Source of the DNA: Pseudonocardia kujensis
GTDB lineage: Bacteria > Actinomycetota > Actinomycetes > Mycobacteriales > Pseudonocardiaceae
NCBI RefSeq assembly: GCF_021283305.1
Contig: NZ_JAJSOK010000022.1
Location: 1-64,000 of the forward strand
Reading direction: 5' to 3'
DNA length: 64,000 nt
Shown here one piece after another: positions 24,910 through 32,734 of this stretch; position 1 is the stretch's first letter; each line of letters starts with the position of its first letter. The notes beneath the pieces were generated by a model, which did no database searches, was not told the DNA's origin, and saw nothing but the letters and a program-made list of their open reading frames with translations. Made by a program: the position numbers and the translations under genes.

Positions 24910-27150
24910 GTGGGCGGACCCGCAGGCCGCGCCGGGCGGCTGACCCTGCGCCTCGACGCCCCCGTCGGCACCGCCGTCCAGGTCGGCACGGTGGCCGTCC
25001 CACTGGGCGGGGGCGCGGGGGCCGGCCCCGTGGCGGACGCCCGGCCGGGCACGGTGCCCTGTGCCCTACCGCCCCGCCCGCACGGTTTCGTCGGGCGGCG
25101 CCGCGAGCTCGCGGAGATCGTCCGGGCCGTCCGCGGACCCGTCCGGACGGTCCTGCTGACCGGCCGCCCGGGCGCGGGGACCACGGCACTGGCCGTCGAG
25201 GCCGCGCACCGGCTCGCCCCGCTCTTCCCCGACGGCGTCCTCACCGAGGACCTGGGCGACCACCGGTCCGGGACGGAGGGCCCTGCGGCCGGCCTGCTCG
25301 CCGGGCTGGGCCTGCCCGTCCCCGCCCACGCCGCCGACGCCCGGGCCGAGCTGCGGGCCGCTCTCGCCGAACGGCGCGTCCTCCTCCTGCTCGACGACGT
25401 CGCCGACGCCGGCCTGGTCGCCGGGCTCCTGCCCGCCCGGACCGCCTCGTTCGCCCTGCTCACCTCGGCCTGCCCGGCCACGATGCCCGAGGGCACGGCA
25501 GTCCGCGTCGAGGTCGGCGATCTGAGCCCCGACGAGGCCCGCGCCCTCCTCGGCGGCCCCGGCCCGGGCGTCGACGAGCTCGCCGCGGTCTGCGACGGTC
25601 TGCCGCTCGCGCTGCGCATCGCCGCCGCCCGCCTCGCCGCCGACCCGGACCTGACGCCGGAGCGGCTCGCCGCCGCGCTGCTCGACCGGCACCGCACGCT
25701 CACCGGGCTCCGTATCGGGGACCGGACGCTGCGGGCGTCGTACGCCGCGGCCTACGCCCACCTCGGGCCGACCGAGCGTCGCGTGCTGCGCACGCTCGGG
25801 GCGCTGCCGCTCGCCGACATCACGCCCGCGACGGCGGCGGCGCTGGCGGGCGTGGACGCCGAGTACGTCGGTCCGGCGCTGGCCGTGCTCGCGGCGGCCC
25901 ACCTCGTCGACCGGCGGCCGGGCACGCCACCGCGGTACGCGCTGCGCGACCCCGCCCGACGCTTCGCGGAGGAGGCCCTGCGCGACACGGGCGGGGAGCG
26001 GATGGCCACGGCGGGCCGGCAGCGGGTCGCCCGCACCTACCTCCGCGCGCTCGACCGTGCCCGGCCCACCCCGGGCCGGCCCGCGGACCACGGCTGGTTC
26101 GCGGCCGAGTGGGACAACCTGGTCGTCGTCGCCGAGGACCTCGAGCAGTCCGACCGGGCGGGGCTCGACCAGGTCGCCGACGTCCTCGCGGACCGGGACC
26201 TGCTACGGGCGCCCTGGGCGCCCTGGTACCGGATCCAGGCCGCGGCACTGCGGTGCGCGGTGGCCGAGGGACCGCCGGAGCGGCGGGCCGAGCTGCAGGT
26301 GCGGATCGCGGTCGCACAGCGCGACCGCGGCCGCCCCGACCTCGCCGTCGGCGCACTCGACGGGGCGGAGCAACGCTTCCTCGCCGCCGGCGACCCGGTC
26401 GGGGCGGCCGGGGCCGTGCTGGCGCGGGCCGAGGTGCACCGCGAGCTGGGTGAGCCGGGCCGCGCCGAACAGCTCTACCTGCGCGTGATCGCGCTGCTGC
26501 GCGCGCACCGCGGCGCGGAGGCGGTGGAGACCACGGCGTGGGCCCTGCACGGGCTCGGGGTGGTCGCGTGCTCACGCGGCCGCACGGACCGCGCCCTGCA
26601 GTGCGGGGCGGGGGCACTCGAACGGTTCCGGGTGCTGGACCACGGGCCGGGACAGGCCGCGGTGTGGCAGGGCCTCGGCGCCGCGCGCCGCGCCGCGGGC
26701 GACCTCACCGGGGCCGTCGAGGCGTACCGCCGCAGCTGCGCGCTGCTCGCGGACCTCGGCGGGCCGGAGCCGGCGGCCCCGCGACAGGGGCTGGCCGAGG
26801 CACTGGCCGCGGCCGGGCGGTCGGATGCGGGGCGGTCGGATGCGGGGCGGTCGGATGGGGCGGCGGGCGGGCCGGGGGCGGCGCTGCGGGCCGCGGTGGC
26901 CGCGAGCGACCGGACGGGCGGGGCGAGGGCACGCCGCCGGACGGCCGCCGTGGGTCACCAGGAGTCGAAAGGGAGCTCCGTCGGCAGCGCCGCGCCGTCG
27001 TGGCCGAGCAGCGCGAGCACGTCCTCGTCGACGGCGAAACCGGACGGGGCCGGTACCGGTCCCTCGTCGGGATCGGGTTCGGCGCTCACCGCGGCTCCTT
27101 CCCGTGGCCGGTCGTCGGACCTCGATGATCGCCGGGATCCGGCCCGGTGA
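24910..27150 (+). CDS. NB-ARC/STAND ATPase with TPR repeats, Walker A lysine replaced
   Basis: A 746-residue AfsR/STAND-type protein. The N-terminal strand LTLRLDAPVGTAVQVGTVAV leads into an NB-ARC domain: FVGRRRELAEIVRAV, P-loop GRPGAGTT (85-92), Walker B VLLLLDDVADA (about 157-167) and GLPLAL (230-235). A winged-helix region and TPR-like helices follow to about residue 625. The P-loop lysine normally before the first Thr is Thr, as in the second paralogue at 28762. The GTG at 24910 is chosen because GGGAGG lies nine bases upstream and the start matches the paralogue. The last 60 codons are low-complexity and antisense to a 44-residue peptide gene. Likely a signal-gated switch or scaffold. 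Confidence 0.8.
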   Translation: MGGPAGRAGRLTLRLDAPVGTAVQVGTVAVPLGGGAGAGPVADARPGTVPCALPPRPHGFVGRRRELAEIVRAVRGPVRTVLLTGRPGAGTTALAVEAAHRLAPLFPDGVLTEDLGDHRSGTEGPAAGLLAGLGLPVPAHAADARAELRAALAERRVLLLLDDVADAGLVAGLLPARTASFALLTSACPATMPEGTAVRVEVGDLSPDEARALLGGPGPGVDELAAVCDGLPLALRIAAARLAADPDLTPERLAAALLDRHRTLTGLRIGDRTLRASYAAAYAHLGPTERRVLRTLGALPLADITPATAAALAGVDAEYVGPALAVLAAAHLVDRRPGTPPRYALRDPARRFAEEALRDTGGERMATAGRQRVARTYLRALDRARPTPGRPADHGWFAAEWDNLVVVAEDLEQSDRAGLDQVADVLADRDLLRAPWAPWYRIQAAALRCAVAEGPPERRAELQVRIAVAQRDRGRPDLAVGALDGAEQRFLAAGDPVGAAGAVLARAEVHRELGEPGRAEQLYLRVIALLRAHRGAEAVETTAWALHGLGVVACSRGRTDRALQCGAGALERFRVLDHGPGQAAVWQGLGAARRAAGDLTGAVEAYRRSCALLADLGGPEPAAPRQGLAEALAAAGRSDAGRSDAGRSDGAAGGPGAALRAAVAASDRTGGARARRRTAAVGHQESKGSSVGSAAPSWPSSASTSSSTAKPDGAGTGPSSGSGSALTAAPSRGRSSDLDDRRDPAR
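26815..26860 (+). repeat. 15-base tandem repeat in STAND gene
   Basis: Three copies of a 15-base unit (GGGCGGTCGGATGCG-type) encode GRSDA repeats near the C-terminus of the first NB-ARC protein. It marks the start of its low-complexity tail. Confidence 0.75.
26955..27089 (-). CDS. 44-residue acidic peptide, antisense to STAND gene end
   Basis: The short gene starts at GTG 27089 with GGAAGGAG six bases upstream, one of the best ribosome binding sites in the window. The product is acidic and Pro-rich, then DVLALLGHDGAALPTE, ending LPFDSW. It lies entirely within the low-complexity 3' end of the first NB-ARC gene and 87 bases downstream of the Crp-type gene on the same strand. The conserved-looking hydrophobic C-terminus recalls short actinobacterial peptides that accompany NB-ARC/TPR proteins, but it does not fit the FxSxx-COOH pattern exactly and no radical SAM enzyme is present. 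Confidence 0.55.
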   Translation of the reverse strand: MSAEPDPDEGPVPAPSGFAVDEDVLALLGHDGAALPTELPFDSW

Positions 27151-27176
27151 TGTCGCACCGGTGCCACCTGCCGGGC

Positions 27177-27896
27177 TCAGCCCGCGGGCTCGCCCAACCT
27201 GCGGCGCAGGCCCTCGGGATCGAGGACCCGCAGCTTCCGCGGCGACGACCGGTAGCCCGTGTCGACCAGCCCGGCCTCCTGCAGCCGGGCCAGCTCCAGC
27301 CCCACGATCCGCGACCGGGCGCCCACCAGGTCGGCGATGCGCGGGTGGACCAGCGGCACGTCGATCACCACCGCGCGGCCGGGGCCGGGGACGCCGAACT
27401 CGCGGGCGTGGTCGAGGAGCACCCGCCCGATCCGGACGCCGATGCGGCCCTGCGTGTACCGGACCCGGCGGTCGGTGACGGCGCGCATCTTGGCGACGAC
27501 GGCGGCCGTCACGGCCCGCTGGGCCTCCGGGTCGGCGCCGAGGAACCGGTCGAGCGCCGGGCGGGGCAGCACCCGGCAGCGGGTGGGCACGGCGGCGCGC
27601 ACCATGGCGGAGCGCGGCCTGCGGTCGACATAGCCGAACTCACCGAGCAGGGAGCCCGGCCCGCGGAAGGCGAGGAACACCTCGGCCCCGTCCGCGGCGG
27701 CGACGCTCACCGTGGCGAGCCCCTCCTCCAGCAGCAGCATCGACTCCGAGGGGGAGCCCTGGAAGAGGATCGTGCCGCCGGCGGCGAAGTCGACGGGGTG
27801 CCCGAGGGCGCGCAACGCGCCCCACAGCGCGGGATCGAGGGCAGGGTCGGGCCCGGCGCCGGCCCACGGGCCGTCCGTCCGCTCCTGGGTCGTCAC
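27177..27896 (-). CDS. Crp/Fnr-family regulator
   Basis: A 239-residue cyclic-nucleotide-binding transcription factor. The N-terminal beta-roll (about 33-150) holds the phosphate-binding cassette as LLGEFGYVDRRPRSAMVRAA, keeping both the Glu and the Arg that contact cyclic nucleotide. The C-terminal winged helix includes HPRIADLVGARSRIVGLELA. It is divergent from a nucleotide-cyclase-like gene (28013), with 116 bases between, and lies between the two STAND ATPase genes. Cyclase and cNMP receptor side by side suggest a local second-messenger circuit; whether the ligand is cAMP, cGMP or another nucleotide cannot be read. Confidence 0.85.
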   Translation of the reverse strand: MTTQERTDGPWAGAGPDPALDPALWGALRALGHPVDFAAGGTILFQGSPSESMLLLEEGLATVSVAAADGAEVFLAFRGPGSLLGEFGYVDRRPRSAMVRAAVPTRCRVLPRPALDRFLGADPEAQRAVTAAVVAKMRAVTDRRVRYTQGRIGVRIGRVLLDHAREFGVPGPGRAVVIDVPLVHPRIADLVGARSRIVGLELARLQEAGLVDTGYRSSPRKLRVLDPEGLRRRLGEPAG

Positions 27897-28012
27897 CGAC
27901 CGGTCCCCCCGGGTGCCGAGCGGACCGGGCGGCCCGCAGGCCGAACCTACCCGCAGGGCGCCCCCACCTCGTAGGCTCCCCGTCGGCGGCGGATCGTGGT
28001 ACGGGGGGACGA

Positions 28013-28765
28013 GTGGTCGGACGCCGGGGGGACGCGGGCGACCGGTTGTGCGTCGCGGTCGACCTGGAGGGCTACGGCAGGCGCTCGGACGCGGGCCAGG
28101 AACGGGCCCAGGAGGCCCTCGCCGGGGTGCTCGACCGGGCGTGGCGGGCGGCGCGGACGGACGCCCTGCGCCAGGCCAACGGCGACGGCGAGGTGGCCCT
28201 GCTCGGGCCGGCGGCGGAGCCCACGGCCGTGGTGGCGATGCTGGTGGCGCTGCGCGCCGGGCTGGAGGCGCTCAACCGCTCCAGCCCGCGCGACCGGCTC
28301 CGGCTGCGCGCGGCCGCCCACCGCGGACCGGGCCGCCCGGCGCGCAACGGCTTCGCCGGCAGCGGCGTGGTGCGCACCTGCCGCTTCCTCGGGTCCCGCG
28401 CGCTGCGGGCCGACCTGGCCCGCCGGCCCGGCGCCGACCTCGCGGTCGCGCTGTCCGATCCGCTCTTCGCCGAGCTGCGCGGCGTGCTGCGGGTGCGGGA
28501 CTTCCGGCGCGTGCTCGTCCTCGAGCCGGCCAAGGTCTTCTCCGGCCACGCCTGGCTGCACACCGGCGGCCCGCTGCCGGCGCTGCCCGGCGCGGCCGGG
28601 TCCGCCGACGCCCCGGCCGACCTCGCGGCCGACGAGCCCGGGCCCGACACCCCCGGCATGCGGATCGAGATCGCCGACGGCGGCCAGGCCGGGACGGTCG
28701 TCCAGGCGCGGGAGCTGCACGGGGGCCTCACGATCGGACCGCCGGACCGCCGGGGCGGCGTGTGA
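28013..28765 (+). CDS. nucleotide-cyclase-like protein with VQ-repeat tail
   Basis: A 250-residue protein. Residues about 11-180 form a class III cyclase homology fold: LCVAVDLEGYG supplies the first metal Asp (D17) and ANGDGEVALL the second (D58). The later NxxxR region is only loosely kept (GSGVVRTCRFLG), so catalysis is uncertain. The C-terminal tail holds GQAGTVVQARELHGGLTI, the VQARDxHGG-type motif often seen in actinobacterial proteins linked to STAND ATPases. It starts at GTG 28013 behind GGGGGG, and its stop overlaps the second STAND gene (GTGA). It is divergent from the Crp-type gene. Confidence 0.7.
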   Translation: MVGRRGDAGDRLCVAVDLEGYGRRSDAGQERAQEALAGVLDRAWRAARTDALRQANGDGEVALLGPAAEPTAVVAMLVALRAGLEALNRSSPRDRLRLRAAAHRGPGRPARNGFAGSGVVRTCRFLGSRALRADLARRPGADLAVALSDPLFAELRGVLRVRDFRRVLVLEPAKVFSGHAWLHTGGPLPALPGAAGSADAPADLAADEPGPDTPGMRIEIADGGQAGTVVQARELHGGLTIGPPDRRGGV

Positions 28766-30846
28766 GGGACCCGGAGCTGGACCTGCGGGTGGCCGCGCCC
28801 GTCGGGACCGTCGTGCAGGTGGGTCGGGTCCTCCTCGAGCCGGCCGCCGCGCCCCCGGTCGACGGGGTCGCCCTCACGGGACTCGTCGGTCGGGAGGGCG
28901 AGCTGGGCGCCGTGCTGCGGGCGCTCGCCGCAGGTGCGCCGGGGGTCGTGCTGACCGGCGGGCCCGGCGTCGGGACGACCGCGGTGGCCCTCGCCGCGGC
29001 CGCCCGCCTGTCCGGGCGGTACCCGGGTGGGGTCCGCTTCGTGCCGCTGACCGGTCCCGATCCGGGCCCGGCGCTGCGCGAGCTGCTGCGTGACCTCGGC
29101 GTGCGCGCCGGCGAGATCCCGCCCGCGACACCGCACCGGACCGTCCTGCTGCGCGCCGTCCTCGCCGCCGCGCCCACCCTGCTCGTGCTCGACGACGCCC
29201 GCTCGGCCGCCCAGGTCCGCGCGCTGCTCCCCGGCGGGGGTTCGGCCGTACTGGTGACCTCGGCCGGGCCGCTCGACGAGCTGCACCTGGACGGTCTGGC
29301 CCCGGTCGTGGTGCCGGGCCTGCCGCCCGCCGCGGCCGCCGCGCTGCTGCCGGGCGCGGACCACGACGTGCCCGCCCGCCCCCCGGCACCGGGTCGTCCG
29401 GGGCACGCGGCCGCGCTGCTCGAGACCTGTCACGGGTCGCCGCTCGCGGTGCGCCTGCTCGCGGGCGCCTGTCCGACGCCGGCCGCCGCGGTGCGCGCGC
29501 TGACCGGCTCGGCCCCGCCGCGCGACGCCGCGGCGGCCGCCCGTGCCGCGGCCCGGATCGCGCTGGCCGCCCTGCCCGCCGCCGAGCGCGAGGTGCTGGA
29601 GGCGGTCCGCGCCACCGGACTGCCGCTGGTCGATCCGGCCCGGTGCGCCGCGGTGCTCCCGGACGGGCTCGCCGGTGGCGCCCCGGTCGACCCGCTGCTG
29701 CGCGCCCTGCTCCGGCGCGGTCTGCTCAGCCCACGCCCGGGGCCCGGCACCGGGCCGTGGTGCGCCCTGCCCAGGGCCGTCGCCGAGGTGCTGCCGGCGG
29801 ATCCGGCGTGGGCCGCCCTCCCGGCCTCACGACCGGCGGCGCTCGATCCCCCGACACCGGCCGACCACCCGGGTGTGGCACCGGACGACCGTCCCGGGCC
29901 GCCCGCGTACCCGCCGCATGCCGTTCCGGCCGCCGACTCCGCCACGCTCCTCCAGCGGCTGGTCCACCACGCCGCGGCGCACGCCGATCCCGTCGTGGGG
30001 GCCGACGCCCTGGTCCACCTCGCCGCCGCCCGCACCCGCCGGGGCGACGACACGGCCGCGCTGGCCGCCGCCACCGCCGGCCTCGATCTCGCCGACCGCG
30101 CGGGCGACCCGGTGCTCCTCGGCCGCGCCGCCCACCGACTCGCCGCCGCGCTCGCCGGGGCCGCGGAACCCGCACCGACCGCACCGACCGCGGCACCCCC
30201 ACCCCCCGCACCTCCGGCGACCCCCACGACGCCGACCGGACCGGCGACAGCGACGCCGACGGGACCGCAGGTCGCGCCGGCACCGGCCGTCCCTCCCCCT
30301 CCGGTCACGCCGGCGGCGCCGGCCGTCGGAGCCGCCTACCCCGCCGGCCTCCGGGACGCCCGCGCGGCCTTCGACCTGGCCGTCGACCTGCTCGCCGGCC
30401 GCGACGACGCGGCCCACGCCCACGCCCTCCTCGACCGCGCGCACCTCGCCCGCCGGCGCGACCGTCCCGCGGAGGCGCTGGCCGACCTGCACGCCGCGCT
30501 CGCGCTGTTCCGCACGCTCGGTCGGCCCGCCGACGTCGCCGCGGCGTGGCAGGAGGTCGCGGCCGTCGAGCGGGCGGCCGGCCACCCCTGCCGGGCCGTC
30601 GCCGCCCACCGGTCCGCCCTCGCCGCCCTGGCGGAGGCCGGCGACCCCGCCGCGACCGGGTGGTCACGGCTCGCCGCAGGCCTGGTCCAGGTCGGCGAGG
30701 CCCCGGGGTGCCCTGATCTCGTCGCCGCCCGCCTCGCCGACTCCCCCGCCGCCCGGTCCGTCCGGGAGCTGCGCGAGCTGGACCCCGCCGCCCCGGACTG
30801 GGCGCTCGTCGCTGCGCTGACCGGGGGATTCTCCGGCGGCCAGTGA
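28762..30846 (+). CDS. second NB-ARC/STAND ATPase-TPR protein, Walker A lysine replaced
   Basis: A 694-residue paralogue of the protein at 24910. The N-terminal strand LDLRVAAPVGTVVQVGRVLL is followed by NB-ARC: LVGREGELGAVLRAL, P-loop GGPGVGTT (66-73) with Thr for Lys, Walker B LLVLDDARSA (about 140-149), and a degraded GSPLAVRLL in place of GLPLAL. A long Pro/Ala/Thr linker (about 470-530) splits the C-terminal TPR-like helices. It starts at GTG 28762 overlapping the cyclase-like stop by four bases, so the two are co-translated and probably physical partners. Confidence 0.8.
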   Translation: MRDPELDLRVAAPVGTVVQVGRVLLEPAAAPPVDGVALTGLVGREGELGAVLRALAAGAPGVVLTGGPGVGTTAVALAAAARLSGRYPGGVRFVPLTGPDPGPALRELLRDLGVRAGEIPPATPHRTVLLRAVLAAAPTLLVLDDARSAAQVRALLPGGGSAVLVTSAGPLDELHLDGLAPVVVPGLPPAAAAALLPGADHDVPARPPAPGRPGHAAALLETCHGSPLAVRLLAGACPTPAAAVRALTGSAPPRDAAAAARAAARIALAALPAAEREVLEAVRATGLPLVDPARCAAVLPDGLAGGAPVDPLLRALLRRGLLSPRPGPGTGPWCALPRAVAEVLPADPAWAALPASRPAALDPPTPADHPGVAPDDRPGPPAYPPHAVPAADSATLLQRLVHHAAAHADPVVGADALVHLAAARTRRGDDTAALAAATAGLDLADRAGDPVLLGRAAHRLAAALAGAAEPAPTAPTAAPPPPAPPATPTTPTGPATATPTGPQVAPAPAVPPPPVTPAAPAVGAAYPAGLRDARAAFDLAVDLLAGRDDAAHAHALLDRAHLARRRDRPAEALADLHAALALFRTLGRPADVAAAWQEVAAVERAAGHPCRAVAAHRSALAALAEAGDPAATGWSRLAAGLVQVGEAPGCPDLVAARLADSPAARSVRELRELDPAAPDWALVAALTGGFSGGQ

Positions 30847-30931
30847 TCCGCAGCACAGCGGACCCGTCCCGGTCAAGGTGTCCCCGGAACGAACCCGCGC
30901 GCCGACTGCGTCGCCGTGGACGTCGCAACTG

Positions 30932-30951
30932 TGCCAAACGATCGGTTGACT
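30932..30951. promoter_or_regulatory. operator-like site upstream of Baeyer-Villiger monooxygenase
   Basis: CCAAACGATCGGTTG forms a near-perfect palindrome (one mismatch within 14 bases) about 55 bases before the GTG at 31003. Its CCAAACG half matches the operator core repeated at 39377, 42890, 44340, 45737 and 52639, so this gene may belong to the same regulon. Confidence 0.45.
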
Positions 30952-31002
30952 GGGTCCCACGTCACCAACCGTCTGCAGAGTCGCAGCCTGGAGGTAGCAC
31001 GC

Positions 31003-32631
31003 GTGACCAACGACAGAGCCGTCGACGCCGTCATCGTCGGGGCCGGGTTCTCCGGCCTCTACCAGCTCCACCGCTTCCGCGGGCTGGGCCTGTCCACCCG
31101 GGTGTTCGAGGCCGCCTCCGGCGTCGGCGGCACCTGGTGGTGGAACCGGTACCCCGGCGCCCGGTGCGACGTCGAGAGCCTCGCCTACTCCTACTCCTTC
31201 TCCCCCGAGCTGGAGCAGGAGTGGACCTGGAGCGAGAAGTACGCCACCCAACCCGAGATCCTGACCTACGCCCAGCACGTCGCCGAGCGCTTCGACCTCG
31301 TCCGCGACATCACGTTCGACACCCGCGTCGAGAGCGCGGTCTACGACGCCGAGCGCGCCCGCTGGACGATCACCACCGACACCGGCGAGGTCGTCGACTG
31401 CCGCTGGTTCGTGATGGCCACCGGCTGCCTCTCGGTGTCGAAGGCACCCGAGATCCCCGGCGCCGAGCGCTTCCAGGGCCCGACCTACCACACCGGACAC
31501 TGGCCGCACGAGGGCGTCGACTTCACCGGCAAGCGGATCGCGGTGATCGGCACCGGGTCGTCGGGCATCCAGTCGATCCCGATCATGGCCGGCCAGGCGG
31601 CGGACACCGTCGTCTTCCAGCGGACGCCCAACTTCTCGATGCCCGCGGGCAACCGGCCCCTCACCGAGGAGGAGGTCGCCGCCCGCAAGGCGACGTACCG
31701 GGAGTACCGCAAGGAGCAGCAGCTCTCCGCGTTCGGCGTCCCGGTCCCGCTGCCCACGCAGTCCGCGCTCGAGGTCGACGAGGCAGAGCGCACCGCCACC
31801 TACGAGTCGGCCTGGGAGCAGGGCAACCTCGTCGCCGTGCTCACCTCGTACACCGACACCCTGGTGGACAAGGACGCCAACGAGACGGCCGCCGAGTTCG
31901 TCCGGTCCAAGATCCGCGAGACCGTGCACGACCCGGAGCTGGCCGAGCTGCTGTCCCCGCGGAGCTTCCCGTACGGCACCAAGCGGCCGTGTCTGGACAG
32001 CGGCTACTACGAGACCTTCAACAAGGACAACGTCCACCTCGTCGACATCCGCAAGACCCCGCTGGTGGAGATCACCGAGAAGGGCGTGCGGACGTCGGAG
32101 CAGGAGTACGAGGTCGACGCGATCGTCTTCGCCACCGGCTTCGACGCGATGACCGGCGCCATCACCCGGGTCGACATCCGCGGGAAGAACGGGGTGTCGC
32201 TCCGGGAGAAGTGGGGCGAGGGCCCGCGTTCGTACCTGGGGCTGTCGGTCGCCGGCTTCCCCAACATGTTCACGATCACCGGCCCGTCGAGCCCGTCGGT
32301 GCTGTCGAACATGATGGTCTCGATCGAGCAGCACGTGGACTGGGTCACCGACTGCGTGCAGTGGATGCGCGACAACGGCGTGGCGGAGCTCGACGCGACC
32401 CCCGAGGCCGAGGACGAGTGGGTGCGCCACGTCGAGGAGGTCGGCGACACGACCCTCTACCCGACCGCGGACTCCTGGTACATGGGCTCCAACGTGCCCG
32501 GCAAGCCGCGGGTCTTCATGGCCTACATCGGCGGAGTCGGTGTGTACCGCGAGAAGTGCGACGACGTCGCCGCCAAGGGCTACGAGGGCTACACCAAGTC
32601 ACCCGAGGTCGAGGTGGCCCGCTCCGCGTAG
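31003..32631 (+). CDS. flavin-dependent Baeyer-Villiger-type monooxygenase
   Basis: A 542-residue class B flavoprotein monooxygenase. The FAD motif VIVGAGFSGLYQLHRFRGLG, the GGTWWWNRYPGARCDVES block, the BVMO fingerprint FQGPTYHTGHWP (FxGxxxHxxxW) and the NADPH motif AVIGTGSSGIQSI are all present. Such enzymes insert oxygen next to ketones to give esters or lactones. GTG 31003 gives VTNDRAVDAVIVGAG; the frame is open further upstream but lacks family similarity. It is the only plus-strand gene before the minus-strand catabolic operon, separated from it by a 46-base perfect palindrome. A cyclic or terpenoid ketone substrate is likely but unproven. Confidence 0.9.
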   Translation: MTNDRAVDAVIVGAGFSGLYQLHRFRGLGLSTRVFEAASGVGGTWWWNRYPGARCDVESLAYSYSFSPELEQEWTWSEKYATQPEILTYAQHVAERFDLVRDITFDTRVESAVYDAERARWTITTDTGEVVDCRWFVMATGCLSVSKAPEIPGAERFQGPTYHTGHWPHEGVDFTGKRIAVIGTGSSGIQSIPIMAGQAADTVVFQRTPNFSMPAGNRPLTEEEVAARKATYREYRKEQQLSAFGVPVPLPTQSALEVDEAERTATYESAWEQGNLVAVLTSYTDTLVDKDANETAAEFVRSKIRETVHDPELAELLSPRSFPYGTKRPCLDSGYYETFNKDNVHLVDIRKTPLVEITEKGVRTSEQEYEVDAIVFATGFDAMTGAITRVDIRGKNGVSLREKWGEGPRSYLGLSVAGFPNMFTITGPSSPSVLSNMMVSIEQHVDWVTDCVQWMRDNGVAELDATPEAEDEWVRHVEEVGDTTLYPTADSWYMGSNVPGKPRVFMAYIGGVGVYREKCDDVAAKGYEGYTKSPEVEVARSA

Positions 32632-32655
32632 ACCCGCGGGCCGGCACTCCTGAAC

Positions 32656-32701
32656 CACCGGACCGCACATCCCGGGAGCTCCCGGGATGTGCGGTCCGGT
32701 G
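32656..32701. terminator. 46-base perfect palindrome, bidirectional terminator
   Basis: Two 23-base arms starting CACCGGACCGCACATCCC are exact reverse complements with no spacer, between the convergent monooxygenase (stop 32631) and Fe-S flavoenzyme (stop 32735) genes. It can form a very stable hairpin on either strand. Confidence 0.75.
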
Positions 32702-32734
32702 TACGGAGACCGCCGACTCGCGGGAAGGGAACTG

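Noticed and set aside
26955..27089. FxSxx-COOH RiPP precursor
   Set aside because: The tail FDSW has one residue after Ser instead of two and no radical SAM or FxsB-type gene is in the window; kept only as an unassigned peptide.
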